A stretch of 46,197 nt of DNA from Faucicola sp041855445 (lineage in GTDB: Bacteria; Pseudomonadota; Gammaproteobacteria; Pseudomonadales; Moraxellaceae): the NCBI GenBank assembly GCA_041855445.1, contig JBHAEG010000064.1, positions 1-46,197 of the forward strand. Direction: 5' to 3'. The translations under genes and the position numbers were made by a program. Numbering within the stretch: position 1 is the first letter of the stretch; the number at the start of each line of letters is the position of its first letter. Under the pieces are notes generated by a model. That model was given only the letters and a program-made list of their open reading frames with translations, was not told the DNA's origin and did no database searches. Positions 1 to 8,595 of the stretch are shown piece by piece.

Positions 1-10
1 AACAAGAGGA

Positions 11-218
11 GTTATCCATCGTATAGATGGTTTAGAAAATAGATGATGTGTTGTCAGGATTTAGCCAAAAGTTATCCATCGTATAGATGGTTTAGAAAAT
101 AGATGATGTGTTGTCAGGATTTAGCCAAAAGTTATCCATCGTATAGATGGTTTAGAAAAAGTAGTCTAATTCGGATAAATCAAGTATGATGTTATCCATC
201 GTATAGATGGTTTAGAAA
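11..218 (+). CRISPR. CRISPR array, distal end, type I-F-like repeats
   Basis: Four identical 28-bp repeats lie at 11-38, 71-98, 131-158 and 191-218, separated by three 32-bp spacers (39-70, 99-130, 159-190); bases 1-10 are the end of another spacer, so the array continues to the left outside the window. Each repeat has a 5-bp inverted repeat CCATC/GATGG around a GTATA core and ends in TTTAGAAA. Length, GTATA core, 32-bp spacers and the AGAAA end match the type I-F repeat layout, which would make the plus strand the crRNA strand and put the leader to the left. The first two complete spacers are identical. No cas genes are in the window, so the subtype is inferred from the repeat only. The last repeat is not degenerate. 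Confidence 0.93.
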
Positions 219-222
219 ATTT

Positions 223-236
223 ACTGATTAATCAGT
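223..236. repeat. 14-bp perfect palindrome beside the last CRISPR repeat
   Basis: ACTGATTAATCAGT is a perfect palindrome starting four bases after the terminal repeat. It could be a protein-binding site or chance in AT-rich DNA; no function can be assigned. Confidence 0.4.
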
Positions 237-263
237 TATCGTTCGTGATTAGATATTTTTTAG

Positions 264-299
264 ACAATAAAAAACCCTTACAATACACTGCAAGGGTTT
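264..299 (-). terminator. Rho-independent terminator of the tRNA gene
   Basis: On the minus strand an 8-bp stem AAACCCTT/AAGGGTTT (272-279 with 292-299), loop of 12, is followed by a run of T (complement of the A-run at 269-274). It lies five bases beyond the tRNA 3' end and would stop transcription before it runs antisense into the CRISPR array. Confidence 0.8.
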
Positions 300-303
300 A
301 ATC

Positions 304-380
304 TGGTGGGCCCAGTAGGACTTGAACCTACGACCAAAGGATTATGAGTCCTCTGCTCTGACCAACTGAGCTATAGGCCC
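304..380 (-). tRNA. tRNA with CAT anticodon (Met or lysidine-type Ile2)
   Basis: The minus strand folds into a full 77-nt cloverleaf: 7-bp acceptor stem (GGGCCTA with TGGGCCC, one G-T pair), D arm GCTCAGTTGGTCAGAGC, anticodon stem GAGGA/TCCTT with loop CTCATAA, T arm GTAGG-TTCAAGT-CCTAC, discriminator A, and an encoded CCA end. The anticodon CAT fits either elongator tRNA-Met or tRNA-Ile2, whose C34 is modified by TilS. The two cannot be told apart safely by eye. It is not the initiator tRNA, because the acceptor stem has a normal first pair. Confidence 0.95.
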
Positions 381-409
381 AAAATGAAAATCAAGATTTC
401 AGGCTAACT

Positions 410-437
410 ATAATACAGTAAAAAATTTTTTTTGCAA
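410..437 (-). promoter_or_regulatory. Candidate sigma-70 promoter of the tRNA gene
   Basis: On the minus strand TTGCAA (432-437) is followed after 16 bp by TATTAT (410-415), about 30 bp ahead of the mature tRNA 5' end. The spacer is an A-tract/T-tract, typical of strong stable-RNA promoters. Position and motif support it; there is no direct evidence of use. Confidence 0.55.
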
Positions 438-455
438 GTACCTAATGCTAAAAAA

Positions 456-2198
456 TCAAGCAGTGCTCTTTTGTAAGGCTGGAGTTGTATCTTCTGAACG
501 TTTGACCAACGCATACACAATCCCCGTGACCAAGCTACCCACCGCAATTGCCAATAAATATAACCACACATGGCTAATCGCATTTGGGATTAATAACACA
601 AAAATACCACCATGTGGCGCCTTTAATTCATTTTGAAATACGGCAACCAATGCTCCTGTAATTGCACCACCTAAAATACAACTTGGAATAACCCGAATTG
701 GGTCTTTAGCTGCAAACGGAATTGCCCCTTCAGAAATAAAACACAGCCCTAAGACAAATGACGCTTTACCCGCATCACGTTCATTTTGACTAAATTTACT
801 TTTGGCTAAATAAGTCGCAATCCCCATACCAATTGCAGGCACCATACCACCTGCCATCGTCATTGCCATTGGCATATAATTTTGTGTTGTCAGTAGACCA
901 ACAGTAAACGCATAAGCGGCTTTATTAATTGGACCACCCAAATCCACACACATCATACCGCCTAAAATGACTCCCATTAAAATAGCGTTGGTTGTTCCCA
1001 TATTTTTTAAGAAATTTTCCATGACTTTGAAAATTTCCGCAGTCGGTTGTCCAACAACATAAATCATTAACAAACCAACAATCAACGACCCAAATAATGG
1101 AATAATTAAAATAGGTTTTAAGGCTTCCAAAGTTGTTGGTAATTTTAATTGTTTAGCAATTAATAATGCTACATAACCTGCTAAAAATCCTGAAATGATA
1201 CCACCTAAAAACCCAGCCTGTAACTGACTTGCTAACACACCACCAATTAACCCAGGTGCTAACCCAGGGCGGTCAGCGATAGAGTAGGCAATATAACCTG
1301 ATAACATTGGTACCATCAATAAAAACGCCGCATCACCCACTTGTTTTAATGCTGCGGCTAAGGTATCAGGTTCTTTAAATGCCTCAATGCCAAATACAAA
1401 TGACAACGCAATCAACAAACCGCCTGCCACTACCATAGGTAACATAAATGACACGCCTGTCAATAAATGTTTATAGATACCGACTTTTTCTTTAGGCTTT
1501 TCAGTAGATTGATTATCTTGTTGTACATTGGCATTAGACAGTAATTTTGCTTCAGCAATGGCATTGGCAAAGGCTTTATCCGTTTGTTTTAAAGCAAAGC
1601 CTGTGCCACAACGATATACTTTTTTTCCTGCAAAACGTTCAGTATTGACTTCAATATCAGTGGCTAAAATAACAAAATCCGCTTGGGCAATACTTTCAGC
1701 AGATAAGATATTTTTTGCACCAACAGAACCTTGCGTTTCTACATCAATTTGGTAGCCTAGTTTTAATGCGCCTTGTTCCAAAGCCTCTGCTGCCATAAAT
1801 GTATGAGCAACCCCCGTTGGACAGGCGGTAATTGCAACAAATTTTAACGGCTGTTTATCGATGGCTGATGATGCTTGAGGTTTTGGTGTCGATGGAACAA
1901 GGTTTTGCTCAATTGCCTGTTGTAATAAAGACTCTTCTTGATTAGTTTCTACTTGTTCTAATGCAATGATAGAAATAGGTTTATTATGTTGATTGGTTTC
2001 TGGTAACGCCTGTCCAACAATAATAATTTTATCGATTTTTTCTAAAGTATCTACACTTAAAGTCTTAATACTATCAGCGGTTTGGCTATGATAGCCTAAT
2101 TTTTGAGCAATAATAGATAGCTTACGAGCCAACATCATTGCTTGAATAGGCTGTTTGGCATGATGGGGAATAAATAAAATATTTTGATTTTGGTTCAT
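456..2198 (-). CDS. fruA: PTS fructose transporter, EIIBC component
   Basis: Membrane permease that takes up fructose and phosphorylates it to fructose-1-phosphate. The 580 residues match the family length (E. coli FruA is 563). Residues 1-100 are a degenerate IIB' domain, residues about 118-215 the active IIB domain with the phospho-cysteine motif ACPTGVAHT (C126), and about 240-565 the multi-spanning IIC domain with many hydrophobic segments. It is the last gene of a fruB-fruK-fruA operon and starts 15 bases after the fruK stop. The phosphate comes from the EIIA domain of the FruB protein encoded upstream. Nothing looks broken. Confidence 0.96.
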   Translation of the reverse strand: MNQNQNILFIPHHAKQPIQAMMLARKLSIIAQKLGYHSQTADSIKTLSVDTLEKIDKIIIVGQALPETNQHNKPISIIALEQVETNQEESLLQQAIEQNLVPSTPKPQASSAIDKQPLKFVAITACPTGVAHTFMAAEALEQGALKLGYQIDVETQGSVGAKNILSAESIAQADFVILATDIEVNTERFAGKKVYRCGTGFALKQTDKAFANAIAEAKLLSNANVQQDNQSTEKPKEKVGIYKHLLTGVSFMLPMVVAGGLLIALSFVFGIEAFKEPDTLAAALKQVGDAAFLLMVPMLSGYIAYSIADRPGLAPGLIGGVLASQLQAGFLGGIISGFLAGYVALLIAKQLKLPTTLEALKPILIIPLFGSLIVGLLMIYVVGQPTAEIFKVMENFLKNMGTTNAILMGVILGGMMCVDLGGPINKAAYAFTVGLLTTQNYMPMAMTMAGGMVPAIGMGIATYLAKSKFSQNERDAGKASFVLGLCFISEGAIPFAAKDPIRVIPSCILGGAITGALVAVFQNELKAPHGGIFVLLIPNAISHVWLYLLAIAVGSLVTGIVYALVKRSEDTTPALQKSTA

Positions 2199-2213
2199 GA
2201 TGGTAGCTCAAAA

Positions 2214-3143
2214 TTAAAATTCAGTAATATGAACTTGTTGTTGTAACTTTTTTAATGTTTCTGCATCAGGTGTGTTTAAGCCAGCTTGTGTCACAGCATG
2301 ACTTGCTAATGCAGTAGCAAATGTTAAAGTTTCATTTTTTGTAAATTGACTTAATAAACCATGAAGCATGCCTGCTAATAGCGTATCACCTGCACCAACG
2401 GTACTTTTAACAGTGACATTGGGGGAATGGGCATGTAGATTATGCCCTTGATGAAACCAATTTACCCCGTCTGCACCCATTGAAACGACAATGTGTTCAA
2501 TAGATTTACAATGTTTATTTAGTAAAATTTGTTGTTCAGTAAAGCTATTTGCTGGTAGATGATAAGTTTCGGTTAATTCATCGCTATTGGGTTTAATAAA
2601 AAATGGGCGATGTTCGATGGCAGTCGCCAATGCCGAACCGCTAGTATCAATGGCAAGTGGGACATTGTGTTGTTGAATGGTTTTGATAAGTGTTGAAAAA
2701 TCCTCCAAGTCAAATCCTTGTGGCAAACTGCCAGATAACACAACCATGTCTACTTGTTTAGTACATTCATTAATAGTATTTAGTAGATTTTGAATATCTT
2801 GAGGGTAAACAGTAAATCCTCGTCCATTAATATCGGTCATGCGTCCCGATTGCTCTGCAATTTTGATATTATGTCGAGTTTCTCCATCAATCAAGATAAA
2901 TTTATTGATAAATTGTTGTTTTTCAAAGTCTTCAACAAATAATTGTTGGTTTTTATTGCCTAAAAATCCTGTGACAATAATGTCATGACCTAAATTTTTT
3001 AAGACCTGAGCAACATTGAGTCCTTTGCCTGCTGGACGCTGTTGCTGATGTAGTTGGCGATTAACAGCACCAACTTTCAGCTCACTAAGTTCAATGGTTA
3101 CATCAATCGCTGGGTTTAGCGTAACACATAAAATCATTGCCAT
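2214..3143 (-). CDS. fruK: 1-phosphofructokinase
   Basis: PfkB-family sugar kinase, 309 residues, converting fructose-1-phosphate and ATP to fructose-1,6-bisphosphate in the cytoplasm. The substrate-binding motif GKGLNVA (39-45) and the catalytic signature TVGAGDT with the base D253 are both present. It lies 6 bases after fruB and 15 before fruA, so the three genes are surely co-transcribed and translationally linked. A general PfkB enzyme such as tagatose-6-phosphate kinase is excluded mainly by the operon context. Confidence 0.96.
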   Translation of the reverse strand: MAMILCVTLNPAIDVTIELSELKVGAVNRQLHQQQRPAGKGLNVAQVLKNLGHDIIVTGFLGNKNQQLFVEDFEKQQFINKFILIDGETRHNIKIAEQSGRMTDINGRGFTVYPQDIQNLLNTINECTKQVDMVVLSGSLPQGFDLEDFSTLIKTIQQHNVPLAIDTSGSALATAIEHRPFFIKPNSDELTETYHLPANSFTEQQILLNKHCKSIEHIVVSMGADGVNWFHQGHNLHAHSPNVTVKSTVGAGDTLLAGMLHGLLSQFTKNETLTFATALASHAVTQAGLNTPDAETLKKLQQQVHITEF

Positions 3144-3149
3144 AAAGAT

Positions 3150-6005
3150 TTATCCTATTAATGCTCGTACTTCGCTGGCAGTGGTACAACAGAGGGCTTG
3201 TTGGGCAAGCTTTTGACACTCTTGGTAATTTAGTTCACGGATTTGGGATTTGACTAAAGGAATGCTGGTGACGGACATACTTAATTCATCAACACCTAAG
3301 CCAATCAAAATTGGTACAGCTTGGCTATCGCTTGCCAATTCGCCACAAACGCCGACCCATTTGCCATGTTGGTGGGCAGATTGTACGGTTTTATCAATCA
3401 GCATTAAAACACTTGGGTGTAAGCCATCAGCTTCTTTGGATAAAACAGGGTGTCCACGGTCAATTGCAAGTGTATATTGTGTTAGGTCGTTTGTGCCAAT
3501 ACTAAAAAAATCAACTTCTTTGGCAAATGTTGAAGCAAGTAATGCAGATGAAGGCACTTCTAACATCATGCCAACTTGTAAATTTTCACATGGATAATCT
3601 TGGCGAACTTCATCTAAAATCGCTTTGGCTTGTTGCCATTCTTCTAAACGAGCAATCATTGGGAACATGATGCGTAATGGACGATTGTCTGACGCTTTTA
3701 ATAAGGCAGTTAGTTGTTGTTTGAGTAATAGTGGTTGGCGTAGCGTTAAACGAATACCACGAATACCTAAAAATGGATTGTCTTCATGTGGCATTGGTAA
3801 ATAAGGTAATGGCTTATCTCCACCAACATCAAGTGTACGAACAACCAATGGACGACCTGCTAATGCGTCAAATACTTGTCGATATGCTAGTTCTTGTGTC
3901 TGAATATCAGGGGCGGTGTGATATGACATGAAAATTAATTCTGTGCGTAATAAGCCAATGGCTTCAGCTCCTTGCTCGACAGCCTCTTTGGTCACTTGTA
4001 CCGCACCAATATTACCAGCAACTTCAACTTGATGATTATCTTGGGTGATGGCAGGTTTTAGACAATGTTGCTGAGCTTGTTTTCGTTGTTCTATGGCTTG
4101 TTGGCGTGCTTGTTTGGCTTGACTAATTTGAGTCTCATCTGGATTAATCACATAGTCGCCTGTATCGCCATTAATGAGTAATGGGGTATGTTGAGCAATA
4201 TCTAATACTCGTTTACCCGCCCCGACAATGGCTGGTATACCTAAAGCTCGAGCAACAATGGCACTATGTCCACTTGCTCCACCAAATGCGGTTAAAATAC
4301 CCGCAACTCGATTTTTGTTTAAACGGGCAACATCGCTAGGAGCAACATCGTCCATAATTAAAATATAAGCATCGGTAGGTTCATTGACTTCTTTGACCCC
4401 ACATAATTGAGCTAAAACTCGATTACCAACATCTCGTAAATCTACGGCACGTCCTGCCAGTAACGGATTATCTAAAGAAGCTTGTTTTTTTGCTAAATCA
4501 TCAATATGTTCAAACCATGCACAGGGTGCAGATAGACCTTGCATTAATTTTTTATTCACTTGATGTTGCAAATCTGGGTCGTCTAATAATGCCAAATGAG
4601 CGGTGAAAATTTGGGCAATATCTTTATTTTCTGCTTCACTAATTAATTTTTGCAATTGTTTTTGTACATTTTCAATGGCTGTTTTTAATTTTTGAGTTTC
4701 GGTAGCTACATTATCAGCAAAACGTTCATAATTGAAAACAGGCGGTTTCACCACATGAGCAGTTCCGACCGCTAAACCTTTTGAAGCAGGTGTTCCAGAG
4801 ATTTCTTCATCAAATGTTAAATTTAGAACAGGTTCTGTTGTTTTTGGGCTATTTGCTTTAGTTTGGTTTTGTGGAACAAAAGGTTCAACCACTTCACCTA
4901 AACCATCTCGCACGGCATGAATAATTTTTTCTAAACCAGCCACTGCATCGGTTTCAGGTTCTGCAAGTAACGTTAAAGTTTGTCCACGTTGTCCACCTAA
5001 CGATAATAATTTTGTTAAACTTTTTGCAGAAACAAATTCACCACCATTTACCGATACTTGAATATCGCCTCGATAAGCTTGAGCAAGCTTTGCCAATTGT
5101 GTAGCTGGGCGGGCATGCAGTCCATGAGCATTTTGCAAAATTACACTACGTTTTACCCAGTTTAAATTAACTGTTGCACCTAATAACTGAGCAATTTCGG
5201 TTGCCTCTTGACAGCTTTGCAATTGTTGGCGTTTTGCTGGACTAAATAACGTATCCATAAAATGATGGAACTGTATCATATCCATGTTATCATTGCTGGC
5301 AATACAAATCAGCATCGACAAAGTTTTATTTAAAAATTGTAACGGTTGTTCAGGTGTGACAATACTCACGGCAGGTTTTAATACATATTTTTCACCAGTG
5401 ATTGACCAAACCCCTTCGCCAATATGGATTAACGCATCAGAGCGTAATAATTGATGAAATTCAGAAGTGACACATTGTTGTTTTTTTAATAAAAAATTAT
5501 TGTAAAAAAATAAATCTTCAACGTCAAAAGCAGGAGCTTGAGTAGCAATCAAGTCTTCATGTAGCATAAAAGACGGTGGCTGAGCGTTTAACAGAGAAAT
5601 AATTTGTTCTGGCTGATTTGCTTGTTGGATTTTTTCTGCAATATCTGACATTAATGAACGGGTAAGCTGTTGTAAAACTTGTAAATGTTCATCGGATTTT
5701 GCTGAAATAACAATTGCCAAATAAACGATTTCGCCATTTTCCCCCCAGACAACCCCTTGTGGAAAATGGGCGACTCGAACCCCTGTTTGCAAAATAGCCT
5801 GTCGAGATTGGGGTGTGCCATGCGGAATGGCGATGCCTTGTCCAAGATAAGTGGCACTTTGGTTTTCTCGGTCATTGAGTCCTTGTAAATATTCTGACGT
5901 GACTAAACCGTCTTTTACCAAAATTTCACATAATTTTTGTAACGCTTGCGTTTTGTCTGTTGCGACTTGTTGCATATAAATATGCGATGGTTGTAGTGCA
6001 AACAT
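3150..6005 (-). CDS. fruB: Multiphosphoryl transfer protein EIIA(Fru)-HPr-EI
   Basis: A single 951-residue protein carries the whole soluble phosphorelay for fructose uptake. In order: EIIA(Fru) about 1-145, phospho-His H62 in AIPHGTP; a central EIIA-like linker (M) domain about 150-280 without that histidine motif; HPr about 285-370, H297 in GLHARPA; enzyme I from about 400, H580 in GGASGHSAIVARALG; and the C-terminal PEP-binding barrel with GTNDLTQY and GVCGELA. This is the organisation known for Pseudomonas and Acinetobacter FruB/FruI. EI is fused here, so this relay may be dedicated to fructose. First gene of fruBKA; it may be preceded by the operon promoter in 6006-6128. Confidence 0.95.
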   Translation of the reverse strand: MFALQPSHIYMQQVATDKTQALQKLCEILVKDGLVTSEYLQGLNDRENQSATYLGQGIAIPHGTPQSRQAILQTGVRVAHFPQGVVWGENGEIVYLAIVISAKSDEHLQVLQQLTRSLMSDIAEKIQQANQPEQIISLLNAQPPSFMLHEDLIATQAPAFDVEDLFFYNNFLLKKQQCVTSEFHQLLRSDALIHIGEGVWSITGEKYVLKPAVSIVTPEQPLQFLNKTLSMLICIASNDNMDMIQFHHFMDTLFSPAKRQQLQSCQEATEIAQLLGATVNLNWVKRSVILQNAHGLHARPATQLAKLAQAYRGDIQVSVNGGEFVSAKSLTKLLSLGGQRGQTLTLLAEPETDAVAGLEKIIHAVRDGLGEVVEPFVPQNQTKANSPKTTEPVLNLTFDEEISGTPASKGLAVGTAHVVKPPVFNYERFADNVATETQKLKTAIENVQKQLQKLISEAENKDIAQIFTAHLALLDDPDLQHQVNKKLMQGLSAPCAWFEHIDDLAKKQASLDNPLLAGRAVDLRDVGNRVLAQLCGVKEVNEPTDAYILIMDDVAPSDVARLNKNRVAGILTAFGGASGHSAIVARALGIPAIVGAGKRVLDIAQHTPLLINGDTGDYVINPDETQISQAKQARQQAIEQRKQAQQHCLKPAITQDNHQVEVAGNIGAVQVTKEAVEQGAEAIGLLRTELIFMSYHTAPDIQTQELAYRQVFDALAGRPLVVRTLDVGGDKPLPYLPMPHEDNPFLGIRGIRLTLRQPLLLKQQLTALLKASDNRPLRIMFPMIARLEEWQQAKAILDEVRQDYPCENLQVGMMLEVPSSALLASTFAKEVDFFSIGTNDLTQYTLAIDRGHPVLSKEADGLHPSVLMLIDKTVQSAHQHGKWVGVCGELASDSQAVPILIGLGVDELSMSVTSIPLVKSQIRELNYQECQKLAQQALCCTTASEVRALIG

Positions 6006-6128
6006 ATTATTCCTTATTTGACACTGATTGTTACCAAAAGATAAAAAGATAACGAAATTTTACTATAAAACTGTAAAAAATACTGTAATAATTATAAATT
6101 AGAAAAATAAATTATTGTAATCAATCGC
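6006..6128 (-). promoter_or_regulatory. Upstream region of the fru operon
   Basis: AT-rich 123-bp leader region between the RNA methyltransferase stop and fruB. On the minus strand it holds two copies of TTACAGT (70-76 and 82-88 of the 6000s), 12 bp apart, ahead of TATAGT, which may be a promoter with an operator. No clear Cra/FruR palindrome was seen. Assignment is by position only. Confidence 0.35.
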
Positions 6129-6926
6129 TTATACGGAATAATGACGTTGTCGCAGTATTTCATATAAACATAACGACCCTGCAATCGCCACATTTAAACT
6201 TTCTTGTCCGTTCGGCTGTGGTAAAGTGATAGGGTGAGCTTGTGACATTAGCTTGGCATCTACGCCTTGCCCTTCATGCCCCATGATTAATGCTAAAGGT
6301 TTTGTTAAGTCTTGTTGATAAATAATTGTATCAGTATGTGAACTGGTGGCAAATTTAGTCACTTTAACACATTGTAATACTGTATCAATTGCAACATTTT
6401 CATAAATATTTAAACTAAAATTTGCCCCCATACTGGCACGCAATGTTTTTGGCGACCAAGCAGACGCTGTACCTATGGTGCAAATGATATTGTTGATACC
6501 AACACAGGCAGACGTTCGTAATAATGTGCCTAAATTGCCATTATCTTGTATTCCATTGATAATAAGACAATCAGTGTGGATAGTAGTAGGAAAGTTTAGT
6601 GTAGGTAAAGAAATAATTGCCATGATAGGTAAACTTTCACCTAAGCTACGAATATCTTTATACAAGCTGTCACTGATGGTTATAATTGGCGTTTTTGGAT
6701 AATATTGTTGAAGTTGGGATAATAATTGTTGAATTTCAAGGTTTTTTTGTGCATTTTCGCCAATTATCACCACATCTAAGCCAAAGTTTGCCCGAATGGC
6801 ACTATCAATAAGATGTGTACCCTCTAAAACAGTTTTTGCTAACTTTTTACGTTGTCTGGCTTGGGTTAATAATGCCTTTGCCAGCTTTACGGTTGGATTA
6901 TCTTTTGATGTGATGATACTTGACAT
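6129..6926 (-). CDS. TrmH/SpoU-family RNA 2'-O-methyltransferase
   Basis: Likely methylates a ribose 2'-OH in rRNA or tRNA using S-adenosylmethionine. The 265 residues show a small N-terminal substrate-binding region (1-105) and the trefoil-knot SPOUT domain with all three signatures: motif 1 NGIQDNGNLGTLLRTSACVG (124-143, with catalytic Arg 137), motif 2 IMGHEGQGVD (214-223) and motif 3 SLNVAIAG (243-250). The N-terminus resembles YsgA/TsnR-type enzymes more than RlmB, so no symbol is given and the target nucleotide is unknown. It lies 9 bases after fbp and is probably in the same transcript. Confidence 0.88.
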   Translation of the reverse strand: MSSIITSKDNPTVKLAKALLTQARQRKKLAKTVLEGTHLIDSAIRANFGLDVVIIGENAQKNLEIQQLLSQLQQYYPKTPIITISDSLYKDIRSLGESLPIMAIISLPTLNFPTTIHTDCLIINGIQDNGNLGTLLRTSACVGINNIICTIGTASAWSPKTLRASMGANFSLNIYENVAIDTVLQCVKVTKFATSSHTDTIIYQQDLTKPLALIMGHEGQGVDAKLMSQAHPITLPQPNGQESLNVAIAGSLCLYEILRQRHYSV

Positions 6927-6935
6927 AACATGCCC

Positions 6936-7916
6936 TTAGTGTTGATAGTCTTGATGCAGTTTTTGGATATATAACACCTCATTTTTTGCACCAAGTACTA
7001 CAGGTACACGTTGATGAATATCAGTGGGTTCAATGTCTAAAATTCGATTGACAGCATCAGTAGATAAGCCATCTGCCTGTTCAATAATCAAACTCATTGG
7101 GTTGGCTTCATACATTAAACGTAATTTACCAGCTTTATTTGGATATTTTGTGTCAAGTGGATAAGTAAAAACGCCACCACGGCATAAAATACGATGAACA
7201 TCGGCGACCATAGTAGCGACCCAACGTGTGTTAAAGTCTTTACCTCGCACACCTGTTTCGCCTGCTAATAATTCATCAATATATTGACGCATGGGTGGTT
7301 GCCACAAGCGATAATTTGAGGCATTAATGGCATATTCTTTGGTATCTGGGGCGATGTGAATATCTTGTTTAATTTGGATATATTCATTGTGTTTGGCATC
7401 TAAACTAAACATCACAACGCCTTGTTTTAGGGTAAATGCCATAATCGTTGAAGTGCCATATAAAATATAGCCCGAAGCCAATTGCTCTGTGCCTTTTTGT
7501 AAAAAATCAGCATCTGTAATAGGCTTACCAATGTTATGATAAGGCAAAATCGAAAAAATTGTTCCGACAGTCATATTAATATCAATATTACTTGAACCAT
7601 CTAACGGGTCAAATAATACCAGTAACTCTCCATTATCATTGGCATGGGTGGCGTGTTCCAGTTCTTCAGAGGCAACGCCTGCACAATTAGGATTGTGGGT
7701 CAGTGCATTTAATAATAAATCATTGGCAATCACGTCAAGTTTTTTTTGTTCTTCACCTTGAACATTTTCATTACCAGCTTCACCTAAAATGTCTCCTAAA
7801 GCGCCTTGGCGTAATAGCTGGCTAATTTCGATACCAACATTGGCAAGAGTCAAAAGAGTACTAGAGATTGCAGGGCTGGCTTGCACTTGATTTAAATAAT
7901 CAGTTAAAGTTGTCAT
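6936..7916 (-). CDS. fbp: Fructose-1,6-bisphosphatase, class I
   Basis: Hydrolyses fructose-1,6-bisphosphate to fructose-6-phosphate, the committed gluconeogenic step, in the cytoplasm. The 326-residue length is typical. The metal- and phosphate-binding signature LFDPLDGSSNID (101-112) is intact, as are the upstream acidic residues SEELE (83-87) and the C-terminal substrate loop YPNKAGKLRLMYEANP. It is followed closely by the RNA methyltransferase gene. Its closeness to fruBKA suggests that fructose-derived bisphosphate can be returned to the hexose and pentose phosphate pool, though this is inference. Confidence 0.96.
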   Translation of the reverse strand: MTTLTDYLNQVQASPAISSTLLTLANVGIEISQLLRQGALGDILGEAGNENVQGEEQKKLDVIANDLLLNALTHNPNCAGVASEELEHATHANDNGELLVLFDPLDGSSNIDINMTVGTIFSILPYHNIGKPITDADFLQKGTEQLASGYILYGTSTIMAFTLKQGVVMFSLDAKHNEYIQIKQDIHIAPDTKEYAINASNYRLWQPPMRQYIDELLAGETGVRGKDFNTRWVATMVADVHRILCRGGVFTYPLDTKYPNKAGKLRLMYEANPMSLIIEQADGLSTDAVNRILDIEPTDIHQRVPVVLGAKNEVLYIQKLHQDYQH

Positions 7917-7936
7917 TAAATTTTCCTACAAAATTT

Positions 7937-7989
7937 AAAAAAATCTATGATGTAATTTGTCAATTCTAACACGAATTGACTATCATAGA
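7937..7989 (-). terminator. Terminator of the small exported-protein gene
   Basis: On the minus strand an outer stem TCTATGA/TCATAGA (7983-7989 with 7944-7950) encloses an inner perfect 8-bp stem GTCAATTC/GAATTGAC (7959-7966 with 7973-7980), and a run of seven T follows (7937-7943 as A on plus). It separates the 8017-8397 gene from fbp. Confidence 0.75.
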
Positions 7990-8016
7990 AGCAAAAATTT
8001 TATAGGATAACTCAGG

Positions 8017-8397
8017 TTATCTGATTGGAAAATTTTCATTAATGATGACATCTGATGTGTTTGCTCCAGAGACTCGAAGTGTTACAAGAACTCGGCGATA
8101 ACTGTAAGGATTAGACAAGGTTAATAATTCAACATTACTTCTATTAAACGTGCCTTTGTATACTGGCATAGTTTTATTAATGTTGATGGTTTGATTATAA
8201 TCACCTACTAAAGTGACCGTACCTTTTATATAGGCTGTTTCGTTCCACCAACATCCTGAACAATCTACATCAATATCTAATGACAAATAACGATTTTGTT
8301 CAAATCGTGGATACACCTGCAAATCGCCCATGGCGTAAGTGCTATTACTAACTAGTAACATAAATAATATTGGTAAATATAAGATGGATTTTTTCAT
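8017..8397 (-). CDS. Small exported protein of unknown function
   Basis: 126 residues, not recognised. A clear Sec signal peptide opens it: MKKS, a hydrophobic core ILYLPILFMLLVS, and a likely cleavage after STYA (residue 22). The mature part of about 104 residues has a CSGCWW motif with two close cysteines that could form a disulfide, then alternating short hydrophobic and polar stretches with VTL and VLVTLRV segments suggesting beta strands, so a periplasmic or surface beta-sandwich is plausible. It has its own terminator and a 198-bp upstream gap, so it is probably a single-gene unit. No neighbour hints at a role. Confidence 0.75.
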   Translation of the reverse strand: MKKSILYLPILFMLLVSNSTYAMGDLQVYPRFEQNRYLSLDIDVDCSGCWWNETAYIKGTVTLVGDYNQTININKTMPVYKGTFNRSNVELLTLSNPYSYRRVLVTLRVSGANTSDVIINENFPIR

Positions 8398-8540
8398 GTT
8401 AGCAACTATCCTGTTGATATTAAAAATTTATCTGTGTTATTTGTTCAGATTATAGATGAGAAGTGAACTTTTATCAATGATATTAAACTTTAATATACTA
8501 AAAATTATCGTTTTTATTGTGAAATTTATTTAATATTAAT

Positions 8541-8576
8541 AAAAAAGGATTTATTAAAAATTATTTTAATAAACCC
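8541..8576 (-). terminator. Terminator of the ygfB-argE-pepP operon
   Basis: On the minus strand a 13-bp stem with one mismatch (8564-8576 with 8547-8559), starting GGGTTTATT and ending AATAAATCC, is followed by six T. It lies 20 bases beyond the pepP stop. The rest of the 8398-8595 gap shows only AT-rich sequence without a gene. Confidence 0.75.
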
Positions 8577-8595
8577 TACATATAAATATAATTTT

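Noticed and set aside
445..636. Plus-strand ORFs over fruA, fruB, priA and other genes
   Set aside because: They are out-of-frame shadows of clear genes, with no ribosome sites and no family-like sequence.
6062..6088. ACTGTAA repeats as a Cra/FruR operator
   Set aside because: Spacing and sequence do not match the known Cra palindrome; kept only as part of the upstream region.
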